Of a stretch of 64,000 nucleotides of DNA, positions 36,171-44,938 are shown in pieces (within the stretch, counting starts at the first letter, position 1; every line of letters begins with the position of its first letter). The position numbers and the translations under genes were made by a program. The stretch covers positions 1,059,604 through 1,123,603 of the forward strand of contig JAHRYM010000002.1 in the NCBI GenBank assembly GCA_020622085.1, written 5' to 3'. The notes beneath the pieces were generated by a model that was not told the origin of the DNA, ran no database searches, and worked only from the letters and a program-made list of their open reading frames with translations. The stretch comes from Paracoccaceae bacterium. GTDB taxonomy: Bacteria; Pseudomonadota; Alphaproteobacteria; Rhodobacterales; Rhodobacteraceae.

Positions 36171-37433
36171 ATGCCTGTCCTGTGCCGAGACTGCCAGACC
36201 CCGTTCCCGGACGCGCCGGCGCCAATGCGCTGCCCCGGCTGCCGCAGCGTGCGGCTTGTTTCCCACCCCGAGCTGTTCAGCCTGTCCATCGCGCATATGG
36301 ATTGCGATGCTTTCTATGCCAGCGTCGAAAAACGCGACAACCCGGGCCTGCACGACAAGCCGGTGATTGTCGGCGGAGGGCATCGCGGGGTGGTATCAAC
36401 CTGCTGCTATCTGGCGCGGATCAAGGGTGTGCGTTCGGCCATGCCGATGTTCCAGGCGCTGAAGCTTTGCCCGGAAGCGGCGGTGATCGCGCCACGTGGC
36501 AGTCACTACGCCGCCGTTTCCCGGGAAATCCGTGCGCTGATGGAAGACCTGACCCCGCTGATCGAGCCCCTGTCGCTGGACGAGGCTTTCCTTGATCTGA
36601 CCGGCACCGAACGCCTGCACCATGCCCCGCCTGCTGTCCTGCTCGCGCGCTTGCTGAACAGGATCGAACAGGAGATCGGGGTGACCGCCTCGATCGGGTT
36701 GTCGCACAACAAGTTCCTCGCCAAGATCGCATCCGATCTCGACAAGCCGCGCGGTTTTGCCGTGATCGGCCGGGCCGAGACCGCCGATTTCCTGCGCGAC
36801 AAGCCGGTTCGGATGATCTGGGGGGTTGGCACCGCGTTCCAGGCGGCTCTGGACAAGGCCGGTATCCGCAGCTTCGATGACCTGCGCCGCTGGGATCTGC
36901 CGGATCTGGTGGCGCGTTTTGGCGCAAGCGGTGAACGACTTTACCATCTTGCGCGCGGCGAGGATCACCGCCGCGTTCAGCGCGATGCACCGATGAAGTC
37001 GATTTCGGCGGAAACCACCTTCGATCGGGACACAGCCGCCCGCGACGTGCTTGACGGTCATCTGTGGCGGCTGTCCGAGCGGGTCACCGATCGCGCCAAG
37101 GCCAAGGGATTGGCGGGACGGACAGCGCAGCTGAAGCTCAGGCGCGCGGATTTCTCGACGATCACGCGGCGGCAATCGCTGCGCGAGCCGACACAGATGG
37201 CTGATACCCTGTATCGTGCGGCTGCCGAAATGATGTCGGGCCTGGGCGATCCCGGGCCTTTCCGGCTGATCGGTGTCGGACTGTCCGATATTGGACCAAC
37301 CCCCGATGGCGATCCCATGGGCGATCTTCTGGATCCGGACGCCGAGACGCGGCGCAAGGCCGAACGGGCGACCGATGCGATACGCGCCCGATTCGGCCCG
37401 CAGGCCATCGTGCGGGGGCGGTCACTGTCATAG
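36171..37433 (+). CDS. dinB: DNA polymerase IV with N-terminal zinc ribbon
   Basis: A 420-residue Y-family translesion polymerase. Residues 1-25 form a zinc-ribbon-like element (Cys5, Cys8, Cys21, Cys24) absent from E. coli DinB. The polymerase core begins with SIAHMDCDAFYASVEKRDNP, followed by the catalytic SLDEAFLDLT, the helix-hairpin-helix region around IWGVGTAFQAALDKAGI and the little-finger domain. A C-terminal clamp-binding peptide is not obvious. The start at 36171 includes the zinc ribbon; no good ribosome-binding site is visible, so a start further downstream cannot be fully excluded. Confidence 0.92.
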   Translation: MPVLCRDCQTPFPDAPAPMRCPGCRSVRLVSHPELFSLSIAHMDCDAFYASVEKRDNPGLHDKPVIVGGGHRGVVSTCCYLARIKGVRSAMPMFQALKLCPEAAVIAPRGSHYAAVSREIRALMEDLTPLIEPLSLDEAFLDLTGTERLHHAPPAVLLARLLNRIEQEIGVTASIGLSHNKFLAKIASDLDKPRGFAVIGRAETADFLRDKPVRMIWGVGTAFQAALDKAGIRSFDDLRRWDLPDLVARFGASGERLYHLARGEDHRRVQRDAPMKSISAETTFDRDTAARDVLDGHLWRLSERVTDRAKAKGLAGRTAQLKLRRADFSTITRRQSLREPTQMADTLYRAAAEMMSGLGDPGPFRLIGVGLSDIGPTPDGDPMGDLLDPDAETRRKAERATDAIRARFGPQAIVRGRSLS

Positions 37434-37460
37434 ATCCCGGGCCGGGGCAGGGCTTGCGGC

Positions 37461-38336
37461 CTATTCCGCCGCAAGCGCAGGCGGGACCGATCGTCCGAGG
37501 CCAGTGATCTCCCTCAGAACCCCGGCCAGGGTCTGGCGGAACCCCTGGAAATTGCCGTTGGGGCGGATCTCGCGCTCGTTCATGTAGAGCGACCGGTCGA
37601 TCTCGACCTGCACGGCATGATGCCCGGCCTGCGGGCGGCCGTAGGTCTGGACAATATAGGCCCCCGCAAAGGGCGTGTTGCGCACCACCCGCAGCCCGAC
37701 CGCCTCGAAGGCCGCCTGAATGCCCGACACGATTTCTTCCGAGGCCGAGGTGCCATAGCGGTCGCCGACCACCACTTCCGGGCGGCGCAAGCCGCTGCGC
37801 GCGCCGATCGCCGCGATCGAATCCAGCGCCTCATGCGGCATCGAATGCATGTCGATCAGGATGGCCTGCGAGAACTCGCGCCGCGCCGCCGCCATCAGCT
37901 CGGCCAGTTGCGCGTGATAGGGGTGCCACCAGGTGTCGATCCGCGCCTCGGCCTCGTGGCGGGCCAACTTGCCGCGATAGATCGCCTTGCCCCCGGCCAC
38001 CACGCGCGGCACCACCCCAAGGCCCGAGTTGATCCGCGGATTATGTGCGCCTACCGTCACACCCTCGATCACCGCAGGGTCCAGTTCATCGGGCGCGCGA
38101 TTGAGGTCGACGAAGGCCCGGGGCGCTATCGCCGTCAGCAGCGGGGCGCCGAAATCCGGCACAACCTCGAGCAGGCGGTCGACAAAGGCATCCTCGGAAC
38201 TGCGGATCGCGCGCTCATCCAACACCGACCTGCGCCGGAAGCTTGCCGGATACATCCGCCCGCTGTGGGGGGAGGCAAAGACAACGCCGGTCGTGCACCT
38301 TGCGGGCAACGTCAGATGATAGGGCCGCGATGACAT
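37461..38336 (-). CDS. N-formylglutamate amidohydrolase family protein
   Basis: A 291-residue metal-dependent hydrolase of the HutG-like family. It has VVFASPHSGR near the N-terminus, DLNRAPDELD, the LIDMHSMPHEA motif with likely metal ligands, GDRYGTSA, and VQVEIDRSLYMNE near the end. Members release glutamate or aspartate from N-formyl derivatives, as in histidine degradation. AAGGCGG precedes the ATG at 38336; an upstream TTG at 38357 is less likely. It is convergent with dinB. No other hut genes are near, so the physiological substrate is open. Confidence 0.85.
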   Translation of the reverse strand: MSSRPYHLTLPARCTTGVVFASPHSGRMYPASFRRRSVLDERAIRSSEDAFVDRLLEVVPDFGAPLLTAIAPRAFVDLNRAPDELDPAVIEGVTVGAHNPRINSGLGVVPRVVAGGKAIYRGKLARHEAEARIDTWWHPYHAQLAELMAAARREFSQAILIDMHSMPHEALDSIAAIGARSGLRRPEVVVGDRYGTSASEEIVSGIQAAFEAVGLRVVRNTPFAGAYIVQTYGRPQAGHHAVQVEIDRSLYMNEREIRPNGNFQGFRQTLAGVLREITGLGRSVPPALAAE

Positions 38337-38453
38337 CCGTGATCCGCCTTGATTCAATCCCCACTATAGCCGCAGAACGCGCGCTGCCAAAACCCCGTTG
38401 CAGCCAGTCCCTGCGTCCGGACATGACCGTTTCGAATTGCCGCTCGAAAGCCC

Positions 38454-38482
38454 TTGAAACGGTTTGCGACTCCTTCTATAGA
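38454..38482 (+). promoter_or_regulatory. Promoter of tRNA-Val (and probably rpmJ)
   Basis: TTGAAA (38454-38459) and TATAGA (38477-38482) are separated by 17 nt. Transcription would start near 38489, about 60 nt before the tRNA. Confidence 0.6.
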
Positions 38483-38550
38483 CGCCCGGACCGACGCGGT
38501 TCCAGCCGCGTTTGCCCTGTTGGCAGACGCGGGCGGAAATGCAGACGGAG

Positions 38551-38625
38551 GGGCGCGTAGCTCAGCGGTAGAGCACTACGTTGACATCGTAGTGGCCACA
38601 GGTTCGATCCCTGTCGCGCCCACCA
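38551..38625 (+). tRNA. tRNA-Val (anticodon GAC)
   Basis: A full cloverleaf can be drawn. The acceptor stem GGGCGCG pairs with CGCGCCC, the D-arm contains AGCTCAGCGGTAGAGC, the anticodon stem CTACG/CGTAG holds loop TTGACAT with anticodon GAC, and the T-arm contains GGTTCGATCC. The 3' CCA is encoded (38623-38625). The 5-nt variable loop is of class I type. Confidence 0.97.
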
Positions 38626-38689
38626 TTCACCCCCGGCTTGCCGGGAAGACAGTTTTCCAGGCGCACGCGCGCCGCGAAGGAGAAGAACG

Positions 38690-38815
38690 ATGAAGGTTGC
38701 GAACTCGCTCCGCTCGCTCAAGCAGCGCCACCGCGATTGCCAGATCGTGCGCCGCAAGGGCCGCGTCTATGTGATCAACAAGACGCAAAAGCGCTTCAAG
38801 GCCCGTCAGGGCTGA
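38690..38815 (+). CDS. rpmJ: 50S ribosomal protein L36
   Basis: A 41-residue ribosomal protein too short for most gene finders. It begins [17 protein letters not shown] and ends [17 protein letters not shown], matching the alphaproteobacterial L36. Only one Cys (Cys17) is present, so this is the form without the zinc-binding Cys/His set. GGAG lies upstream of the ATG. It is 64 nt downstream of tRNA-Val in the same direction, probably on the same transcript, and is followed by a strong terminator. Confidence 0.95.
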   Translation: MKVANSLRSLKQRHRDCQIVRRKGRVYVINKTQKRFKARQG

Positions 38816-38840
38816 TCAAGGCTTGACCAGCTAGTGACAA

Positions 38841-38864
38841 GGCCGCCCGATGGGCGGTCTTTTT
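38841..38864 (+). terminator. Rho-independent terminator of rpmJ
   Basis: CCGCCC (38843-38848), a GAT loop and GGGCGG (38852-38857) are followed by TCTTTTT. It is 25 nt downstream of the rpmJ stop, with a compact stem and strong T-run. Confidence 0.88.
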
Positions 38865-38924
38865 GCTTTTCCAGCAAGTCACGTCTTGGCAGGATGGTCT
38901 CAGGCGGCCATCAGGGGAAGGCCC

Positions 38925-40073
38925 ATGCGGATTCATTGGTGTGGCATCGGCCCGGGCTCGGGGCCAGGATTGCGGCGCCTGTCACAGGATGGCTTTCCGG
39001 TCACGATCTGGGTGCCAGCCGGGGACGGGGACCAGGCAAGGCTTCGCGATCTGCCCGGGGGTGTCCGGCGTTACGTCCTGTCGGAACTCGATTCGGTTCT
39101 CGGCAGGGGCGATATCGTCGTCTCGATGCTGCGTGCGGAAGACCACGCCGATCTGGCGCGGCACTGCATCGGGCGCGGCGCGCATTTCCTCTGGCCCGGT
39201 CATGTCTCGCCTGAACTGGCCGGCATGGATGACGCCGCCCGGCGGGCCGGTTCGGTGCTGATGGGCGGGATCGGCCTTGATCCCGGTCTTGATCACCTGA
39301 TGGCGCAGGATCTTGTCACGGCCTACCGCATGTCCCTGGCCTGCCGGCCCGGGAATGTCCTGTCGTTTCAGTCGGTCAGCGGCAGTTTCCCGGTCGAACC
39401 CGGCCCTTTCCGGGGCAAGTTCAACCATCCGCCGACCGACATGCTGCGCACGCTTTCTGCCCCTGCGCGCTATCGCCGGGGCTTCGTCGACCTGTTGATC
39501 GCCCATCCCTGGGATGGCCTTGGAGAACGGCTTGTCCCGCTGCCCCGGCCGCAGACCTTCGAAGTGCATCCCATCCGCGACAGCCAGCGCGACTGGGGAT
39601 CCTCGCTCCTCGATTCCGCCTGGACTGTCCGGGAATTCTTCCATGGGACGCTCAGGCCGCTTGGTTGGGCGATGGCCTGGCAATCCGTCTTCGACCAGAT
39701 CGCCGCCATGCCCAAGGATCCACAGGCCCGCGAGACCGCACTGGCCGAGCTTTCCGAAAGGCTGGCAGCCGATCATCCCTATCATGGCGACGAGCCGGAT
39801 CGCGTCGTCATGGAAGTCACCCTTCTGGCCGAGGCCGGGGGTCGTCCGGTCTGGCATCAGAGCTGGGTTCTGGATGCCGAAGCCGATACCCGCGGCTCGG
39901 CGCTGGCGCGGCTGGTATCGGTTCCGGTCGCCCTTTGCGTGTTGCTTGTCATGGCGCGCGAGATACCGGTTGGCGTCCATCCGGCCCCGCATGATCCGCG
40001 CCTGGTCAGGCGCCTGCTGGACCAATGCATCCTGCAGGCGCAGACCTGCCTGCGCATCAACCACCTTCGCTAG
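38925..40073 (+). CDS. Saccharopine dehydrogenase-like oxidoreductase
   Basis: A 382-residue protein with an N-terminal Rossmann-like half (MRIHWCGIGPGSGPGLRRL; the glycine pattern is less regular than classic GxGxxG) and a C-terminal half with the family sequence GSVLMGGIGLDPGLDHLMA and VSGSFPVEPGPFRGKFN. Saccharopine reductases of this class work in lysine or carboxyspermidine pathways, but which applies here is unclear. GGGGAAGG precedes the ATG at 38925. It converges on the DUF3775 gene, 4 nt apart. Confidence 0.8.
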   Translation: MRIHWCGIGPGSGPGLRRLSQDGFPVTIWVPAGDGDQARLRDLPGGVRRYVLSELDSVLGRGDIVVSMLRAEDHADLARHCIGRGAHFLWPGHVSPELAGMDDAARRAGSVLMGGIGLDPGLDHLMAQDLVTAYRMSLACRPGNVLSFQSVSGSFPVEPGPFRGKFNHPPTDMLRTLSAPARYRRGFVDLLIAHPWDGLGERLVPLPRPQTFEVHPIRDSQRDWGSSLLDSAWTVREFFHGTLRPLGWAMAWQSVFDQIAAMPKDPQARETALAELSERLAADHPYHGDEPDRVVMEVTLLAEAGGRPVWHQSWVLDAEADTRGSALARLVSVPVALCVLLVMAREIPVGVHPAPHDPRLVRRLLDQCILQAQTCLRINHLR

Positions 40074-40077
40074 CGGC

Positions 40078-40446
40078 TCACGTCATCGGCAGCACGTCGT
40101 CCTCGGCGTCCTCGGGCGACAGCCCCAGCGCATCCATCCCGTCTTCCAGATAGTCGGCCACCTTGGGCTCGCCCATCAGGTAATCCTCGGTCGGGGTGGT
40201 CTTTTCCGAACGCGCCGTCGCAATCGCTTCCTCAAGCTCCTCGGCCTCGAAGGATCCGCGCCCGATCCACATCACGGCCACAAGGCTCGCCTGCTCATCC
40301 TCGTTCAGGCCCGCGATGAAGGCGCGCAACTCGGCCTCGTTGCCATGCTGGCCCCGGCCCTCGGCTCCCCAAGCGCTGACCCCCGAATCGTAGTCGCGGG
40401 CGCGGATGATGACATAGGCAATCTTGTCCGAGGTAATCTGAAGCAT
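40078..40446 (-). CDS. DUF3775 domain-containing protein
   Basis: A 122-residue acidic, soluble protein matching the alphaproteobacterial DUF3775 family: KIAYVIIRARDYDSGV near the N-terminus, FIAGLNEDEQASLVAVMWIGRG in the middle, and a KVADYLEDGMDALGLSPEDAEDD end. Function unknown. AGGAGA lies 8 nt before the ATG at 40446. It follows rmuC on the same strand after an intergenic hairpin element. Confidence 0.85.
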   Translation of the reverse strand: MLQITSDKIAYVIIRARDYDSGVSAWGAEGRGQHGNEAELRAFIAGLNEDEQASLVAVMWIGRGSFEAEELEEAIATARSEKTTPTEDYLMGEPKVADYLEDGMDALGLSPEDAEDDVLPMT

Positions 40447-40500
40447 GGTCTTTCTCCTGTCGCCGGCCATTGTCGGGGCTGGCGCGCACCCGCGCAACCC

Positions 40501-40552
40501 CTTCTTCTTTGGGAAAATACTCTCCGGGGGTCCGGGGGTGGAAAACCCCCGG
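40501..40552 (-). repeat. Rhodobacterales-type intergenic hairpin plus AGTATTTTCCC(A)AAGAAG motif
   Basis: On the minus strand a 7-bp stem CCGGGGG/CCCCCGG (40532-40538 with 40546-40552) is followed by ACCCCCGGAGAGTATTTTCC and then CAAAGAAGAAG. I recall very similar GGAG-TATTT-AAGAAGA elements scattered between genes in Rhodobacteraceae genomes. It lies just after rmuC and probably acts as its transcription terminator. Only this copy was noticed in the window. Confidence 0.5.
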
Positions 40553-40562
40553 CGCCGCACCC

Positions 40563-41735
40563 TCAGCCGCGTGGGGCTTCCGCCGGAACGATACGCGGCA
40601 CCGGCGATTCGGCCAGTTCCTCGAAATCGAAGTTGTCCAGCCGCCGCGCCCGCTTCCCTGCCTTCTCGGCCGAGATCTTGATCTCCTCGATGTCCTTCGA
40701 GGCCTGGCCGAAATGCCGGTCAAGGTTCTCGACCCGGCCGGCCAGCCGGTCGACATCGCCATGCAGCGCCGCAAGCTCCTTGCGGATCGCCCCGGCCTGC
40801 GCCCGCATCCGCGCGTCCTTCAGCACTGCCCGCATCGTGTTCAGGACAGCCATGCAGGTGGTGGGCGACACGATCCAGACCTTCAGCGCGAAACCTTCCC
40901 GCACCAGTTCGGGGAAATTCGCGTGCAACTCGGCATAGACCGCTTCCGAGGGCAGGAACATCAGCGCCCCGTCGGCCGTCTCGCCTTCCAGGATGTAGCG
41001 TTCGGCAATCGCCTTCAGATGGTTGCGCACATCGATCCGCAGCCGCCGCTGCGCCTCGATCAGTTCCGAATTGTTGGTGGCGCGCCGCAGGGCCTCATAG
41101 GCATCCAGCGGGAATTTTGCGTCCACCACGATCGGCCCCGGCGGGTTCGGCAGGTGGATCAGGCAATCCGCCCGCCGTCCGTTCGACAGCGTCGCCTGCA
41201 TCGTGAAACTGTCCGAGGGCAGCGCCTTCAGCACGATGTCATTCAGCTGGATTTCCCCGAAAGCGCCCCGCGTCTGCTTGTTGGCAAGGATATCTTGCAG
41301 GGATAGCACATTGCCCGACAGCTTTTCGATATTGGCCTGCGCCTTGTCGATGGTCTCCAGCCGCTGCTGCAAGTCTCCCAAGCTCCGCGCCGTGCGGGTC
41401 GCGGTGCCGTGCAGGCTTTCCGTCATCCCCCGCGACACTTCGGCCAGACGCTGCTCCATCAGCCCCAGCACCCGCGCCTGCGCCGCGGCCTGCGCCTCGG
41501 ACACATGATGAAGCCCGCCCGCCAATTGCTGCTGCCCGTCCGAAAGGCTTTGCACCCGCCCGCCCAACGCCACCATCTGCGCCAGCATCGGCTCGGCCAT
41601 CCGCGCCGCCCGGCCTGCCGCCCGCATCGTCAGGATTACCAGCAACAAAAGCAGCACGAAGGCCGCAACACCGCCAAGGACCGCCAGCACCAGCGGATCG
41701 CCAAGGGAATAAATCTGGTCGCCAAGTGTGATCAT
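40563..41735 (-). CDS. rmuC: DNA recombination protein RmuC
   Basis: A 390-residue protein with an N-terminal transmembrane helix (residues about 14-36), a long coiled coil (about 40-150), then the RmuC nuclease-like domain: [45 protein letters not shown] and [12 protein letters not shown]. RmuC limits inversions at short inverted repeats. The ATG at 41735 overlaps the mutL stop by 4 nt, placing it in a mutL-rmuC operon. Confidence 0.93.
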   Translation of the reverse strand: MITLGDQIYSLGDPLVLAVLGGVAAFVLLLLLVILTMRAAGRAARMAEPMLAQMVALGGRVQSLSDGQQQLAGGLHHVSEAQAAAQARVLGLMEQRLAEVSRGMTESLHGTATRTARSLGDLQQRLETIDKAQANIEKLSGNVLSLQDILANKQTRGAFGEIQLNDIVLKALPSDSFTMQATLSNGRRADCLIHLPNPPGPIVVDAKFPLDAYEALRRATNNSELIEAQRRLRIDVRNHLKAIAERYILEGETADGALMFLPSEAVYAELHANFPELVREGFALKVWIVSPTTCMAVLNTMRAVLKDARMRAQAGAIRKELAALHGDVDRLAGRVENLDRHFGQASKDIEEIKISAEKAGKRARRLDNFDFEELAESPVPRIVPAEAPRG

Positions 41736-43582
41736 GTGCGCCCGAACAGCCGTTCGATATCTGAAAGCTTCAATTCGACGTAGGTGGGCCGCCCGTGGTT
41801 GCACTGGCCGGAATGCGGCGTTGCTTCCATTTCCCGCAACAGCGCGTTCATCTCTTCGGCCCGCATCTGCCGGCCCGACCGGATCGATCCGTGGCAGGCC
41901 ATCCGGCTCAGGATCGCGTCGATCCGGGCGCGCAGGCGCTGACTGTCCTCGACGTCCTGAAGCTCGTCCAGCATGTCGCGCAGCAGCGCCGCACTGTCCA
42001 CCCGGCCCAGGATCGCCGGCGTTTCCCGCACCGCCACCGCGCCGCCGCCGAAGGGTTCGATCACCAGCCCCAGCGCCGCCAGATCCTCGGCCAGTTCCAG
42101 TAGCCGCGCCGCGCCCGCCGCCCCCAGATCGACGATGTCCGGGATCAGCAGCGCCTGCGCCGCGATGCCATGTTCGGCCATCTGCCGTTTCAGCCGTTCA
42201 TAGACCAGCCGCTCATGCGCCGCGTGCTGATCGACGATGACGATGCCGGTTTCAGTCTGGGCGATGATGTAGTTCTCATGCACCTGCGCCCGCGCCGCGC
42301 CAAGGGGATGCGCAGTGGCGGGGTCGTCCGCCGCGATCTCTGCCGGCCGCACACTGGGGGCGATCGCCAGCCCAGCCTCGGCAAAGCCCGAGGACTGGAC
42401 CGGCGCCTGCGACACATAGCTGGCCCGCAGCGCAGCACCCGAAGGCCGGTCCATTTGATAAAGTCGCGGCGCCATTGCCACGGGTTCGGCCCGCATCGCG
42501 CCCAGCGTGGCCGCCCCGACCGTGGAAGAGGCGCGATGCCCCGCTTCGGCCAGTGCGTGACGCAATGCGCTCACGATCAGACCGCGCGCCAGACCCGGAT
42601 CGCGGAAGCGCACCTCGGCCTTCGCCGGATGCACGTTCACATCGACCAGTTGCGGATCACAGGTCAGGAACAGCACCGCCGCCGGATGCCGATCGCGCGA
42701 CAGGAAATCCATGTAGGCCGCCCGCAGCGCCCCGATCAGCATCTTGTCTCGCACCGGGCGGCCATTGACGAACAGGAACTGCTCGACCGCCGCCCCCCGC
42801 GAATAAGTCGGCAGCGCCGCATAGCCCGAAAGGTGCAGCCCGTCGCGCATCGCGTCGATGGGCAGCGCATTGGCACTGAACTCGCGCCCGAGGATTCCCG
42901 AAAGCCGCCCCGCCAGCGCATCGAACAGATGGCCCTGTTCCGCATCGGCGCGAAACACCTCGCGCCGCTGCCCCCCCGAGGCATCCGTGAGGGTAAACGC
43001 CGCATAGGGCGAAGCCATCGCCAGACGCCGCACCACATCGCTGATCGCCTGCGCCTCGGCCCGGTCGGTGCGCAGGAATTTCAGCCGCGCGGGCGTGGCG
43101 TAGAACAGGTCGCGCAATTCGACCACCGTGCCGCGATTGAGCGCCGCAGGCCGGACCGGGGCCATCTGCCCGCCCGAAACCGCGATCTGCGCGCCCTCCT
43201 GCCCCTCCACCCGCGAGGTGATCGACAGCCGCCCGACCGCACCAAGGCTTGGCAGTGCCTCGCCTCGGAAGCCGAAGCTGCGGATGTTCAGAAGGTCGGT
43301 CCCGTCGATCTTTGACGTCGCATGGCGCGACAGGGCCAAGGGCAGATCATCGGCCGTCATCCCGCAGCCGTCATCGACCACGCGGATCAGGGTCTTGCCC
43401 CCTTCGGCATAGGTCACGTCTACGCGCACCGCGCCCGCATCAAGCGCGTTCTCCACCAGCTCCTTCACGGCCGAGGCGGGGCGTTCCACCACCTCGCCTG
43501 CGGCGATCCGGTTGGCGGCGGCTTCATCCAGTTGCCGGATGACAGGCCGATCCGCCCGCATGTTGGGGGTTTCTGCGTTCAT
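41732..43582 (-). CDS. mutL: DNA mismatch repair protein MutL
   Basis: A 616-residue GHKL ATPase. The N-terminal ATP site shows [27 protein letters not shown] and SRHATSKI, with [12 protein letters not shown] next. The C-terminal dimerisation domain contains the DQHA(x2)E(x4)E endonuclease motif ([12 protein letters not shown]), expected in bacteria without MutH, together with GRPTYVEL near the end. The start at 43582 has no strong ribosome-binding site; 43561 is an alternative. It overlaps rmuC downstream. Confidence 0.96.
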   Translation of the reverse strand: MNAETPNMRADRPVIRQLDEAAANRIAAGEVVERPASAVKELVENALDAGAVRVDVTYAEGGKTLIRVVDDGCGMTADDLPLALSRHATSKIDGTDLLNIRSFGFRGEALPSLGAVGRLSITSRVEGQEGAQIAVSGGQMAPVRPAALNRGTVVELRDLFYATPARLKFLRTDRAEAQAISDVVRRLAMASPYAAFTLTDASGGQRREVFRADAEQGHLFDALAGRLSGILGREFSANALPIDAMRDGLHLSGYAALPTYSRGAAVEQFLFVNGRPVRDKMLIGALRAAYMDFLSRDRHPAAVLFLTCDPQLVDVNVHPAKAEVRFRDPGLARGLIVSALRHALAEAGHRASSTVGAATLGAMRAEPVAMAPRLYQMDRPSGAALRASYVSQAPVQSSGFAEAGLAIAPSVRPAEIAADDPATAHPLGAARAQVHENYIIAQTETGIVIVDQHAAHERLVYERLKRQMAEHGIAAQALLIPDIVDLGAAGAARLLELAEDLAALGLVIEPFGGGAVAVRETPAILGRVDSAALLRDMLDELQDVEDSQRLRARIDAILSRMACHGSIRSGRQMRAEEMNALLREMEATPHSGQCNHGRPTYVELKLSDIERLFGRT

Positions 43583-43633
43583 GCCACAAGCCCTAGCACA
43601 AAGCACGAACGCAGGCCAATGATTCTGCCGCGC

Positions 43634-44938
43634 CTATTTCAACCCCACCGGCCGGCCCACCACCACGAAATGCAGATCCGCCGGCACCATCAGCCGTTTG
43701 GCAACCCGGGCCACGTCATCAAGCGTCACCGCCTCGACCTTGGCGTTGCGGGTATTCACATAGTCGGGCGTCATGCCCTGCAACTGCATCCCGGCAAGGA
43801 TATTGGCGATCTTCTGGTTGCCCGAGAACCGCAGCGGGTAGGAGCCGGTGAGGTAAGTCTTGGCATCCCGCAACTCGGCCTCGGTTACGCCATTGGTCGC
43901 GGCGCGTCGCCATTCGAACCGGACGACCTCGATCGCCTCGGCGACCTTTTCGTTGGCCGATGCGAAGGATCCCTGCCAAGTATCGGCCAGGTCCATGTCG
44001 ATCAGATAGGAGGCAATTCCATAGGTCAGTCCGCGCTTTTCGCGCACCTCGTCCATCAGCCGGGCGGAGAATCCGCCGCCGCCGACGATCTGGTTGAGGA
44101 TGAAGGCCGCGAAGTAATCGGGATCATCGCGCTGAATGCCGTTCTGGCCGAACACGACCACCGACTGTGGCGAGCCGAAATCAACGACCGTGGTTCCGCC
44201 CTTGATCGTCATTTTGGGCGGCTTCGGAAAATCGGCGCCCTTTTCGGGAAGGTCGCCCAGCAGATCATCCAGCAGCGGCCCAAGCTCTGCCGCCGTCATG
44301 TCGCCCGCCACCGCCACGTAAAGCCGATCCCGCGCCATGACTCGCGCCTTGGCGTCAAGCATGTCGGCCTGTGTCAGCCCGGCCAGGCTTTCGCCCGTGC
44401 CGTTTTGCGAACTGCCGTAGGGATGATTCCCGAAGGTGTCGCTGGCCCAGCGATTCCCGGCCATCGCCTGCGGATCCTGTGCGTCGGACTGGATGATCGA
44501 CAGCACCTGCCCGCGCACCCGGTCGATGGCATCCTGATCAAACCGCGTCTCGGTCAGCCCCTTTTTCAGCAGCGCCAGAGACGGAGCGCGGTTTTTCGTC
44601 AGGAAGCGCGCGGAAATCGACAGGGTGTCATCATCGACATCAAACCCGAACTGCGCCCCCAGCGTTTCCTGGGCGGCAGCAAAGCCCTGCGCATCCAGAT
44701 CGCCGGCGCCTTCCTCGATCAGGCCGGTCATCAGGTTGATCTCGCCGCGCTTGCCTGGCGCATCAAGGCTTGCCCCGCCCCGGAACCGCAATTCAAGCGA
44801 GGCGAAGGGCAGGCTGTGATCCTCGACCAGCCAGGCCTTGATCCCGCCAGGCGAGGTCACTTGCTGGATGTCCACCGCCGCCAGCACCGGGCTGGCCAGA
44901 AAAAGGGATGCAAGCCCCGCGAATATCGCCCGGATCAT
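43634..44938 (-). CDS. M16-family peptidase homologue lacking the zinc motif
   Basis: A 434-residue periplasmic protein (signal peptide MIRAIFAGLASLFLASPVLA). It has the M16 fold with GGASLDAPGKRGEINLMTGLI at the position where active enzymes carry HxxEH, so the zinc ligands are missing. The C-terminal half has the M16C features NQIVGGGGFSARLMDEVREKRGLTYG. It resembles the non-catalytic partner of two-component M16 proteases (alpha-MPP-like). It overlaps the catalytic gene by 4 nt. Confidence 0.88.
   Translation of the reverse strand: MIRAIFAGLASLFLASPVLAAVDIQQVTSPGGIKAWLVEDHSLPFASLELRFRGGASLDAPGKRGEINLMTGLIEEGAGDLDAQGFAAAQETLGAQFGFDVDDDTLSISARFLTKNRAPSLALLKKGLTETRFDQDAIDRVRGQVLSIIQSDAQDPQAMAGNRWASDTFGNHPYGSSQNGTGESLAGLTQADMLDAKARVMARDRLYVAVAGDMTAAELGPLLDDLLGDLPEKGADFPKPPKMTIKGGTTVVDFGSPQSVVVFGQNGIQRDDPDYFAAFILNQIVGGGGFSARLMDEVREKRGLTYGIASYLIDMDLADTWQGSFASANEKVAEAIEVVRFEWRRAATNGVTEAELRDAKTYLTGSYPLRFSGNQKIANILAGMQLQGMTPDYVNTRNAKVEAVTLDDVARVAKRLMVPADLHFVVVGRPVGLK

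Noticed and set aside
37452..37476. 8-bp hairpin between dinB and the amidohydrolase as terminator
   Set aside because: It overlaps the amidohydrolase coding end and has no T-run.
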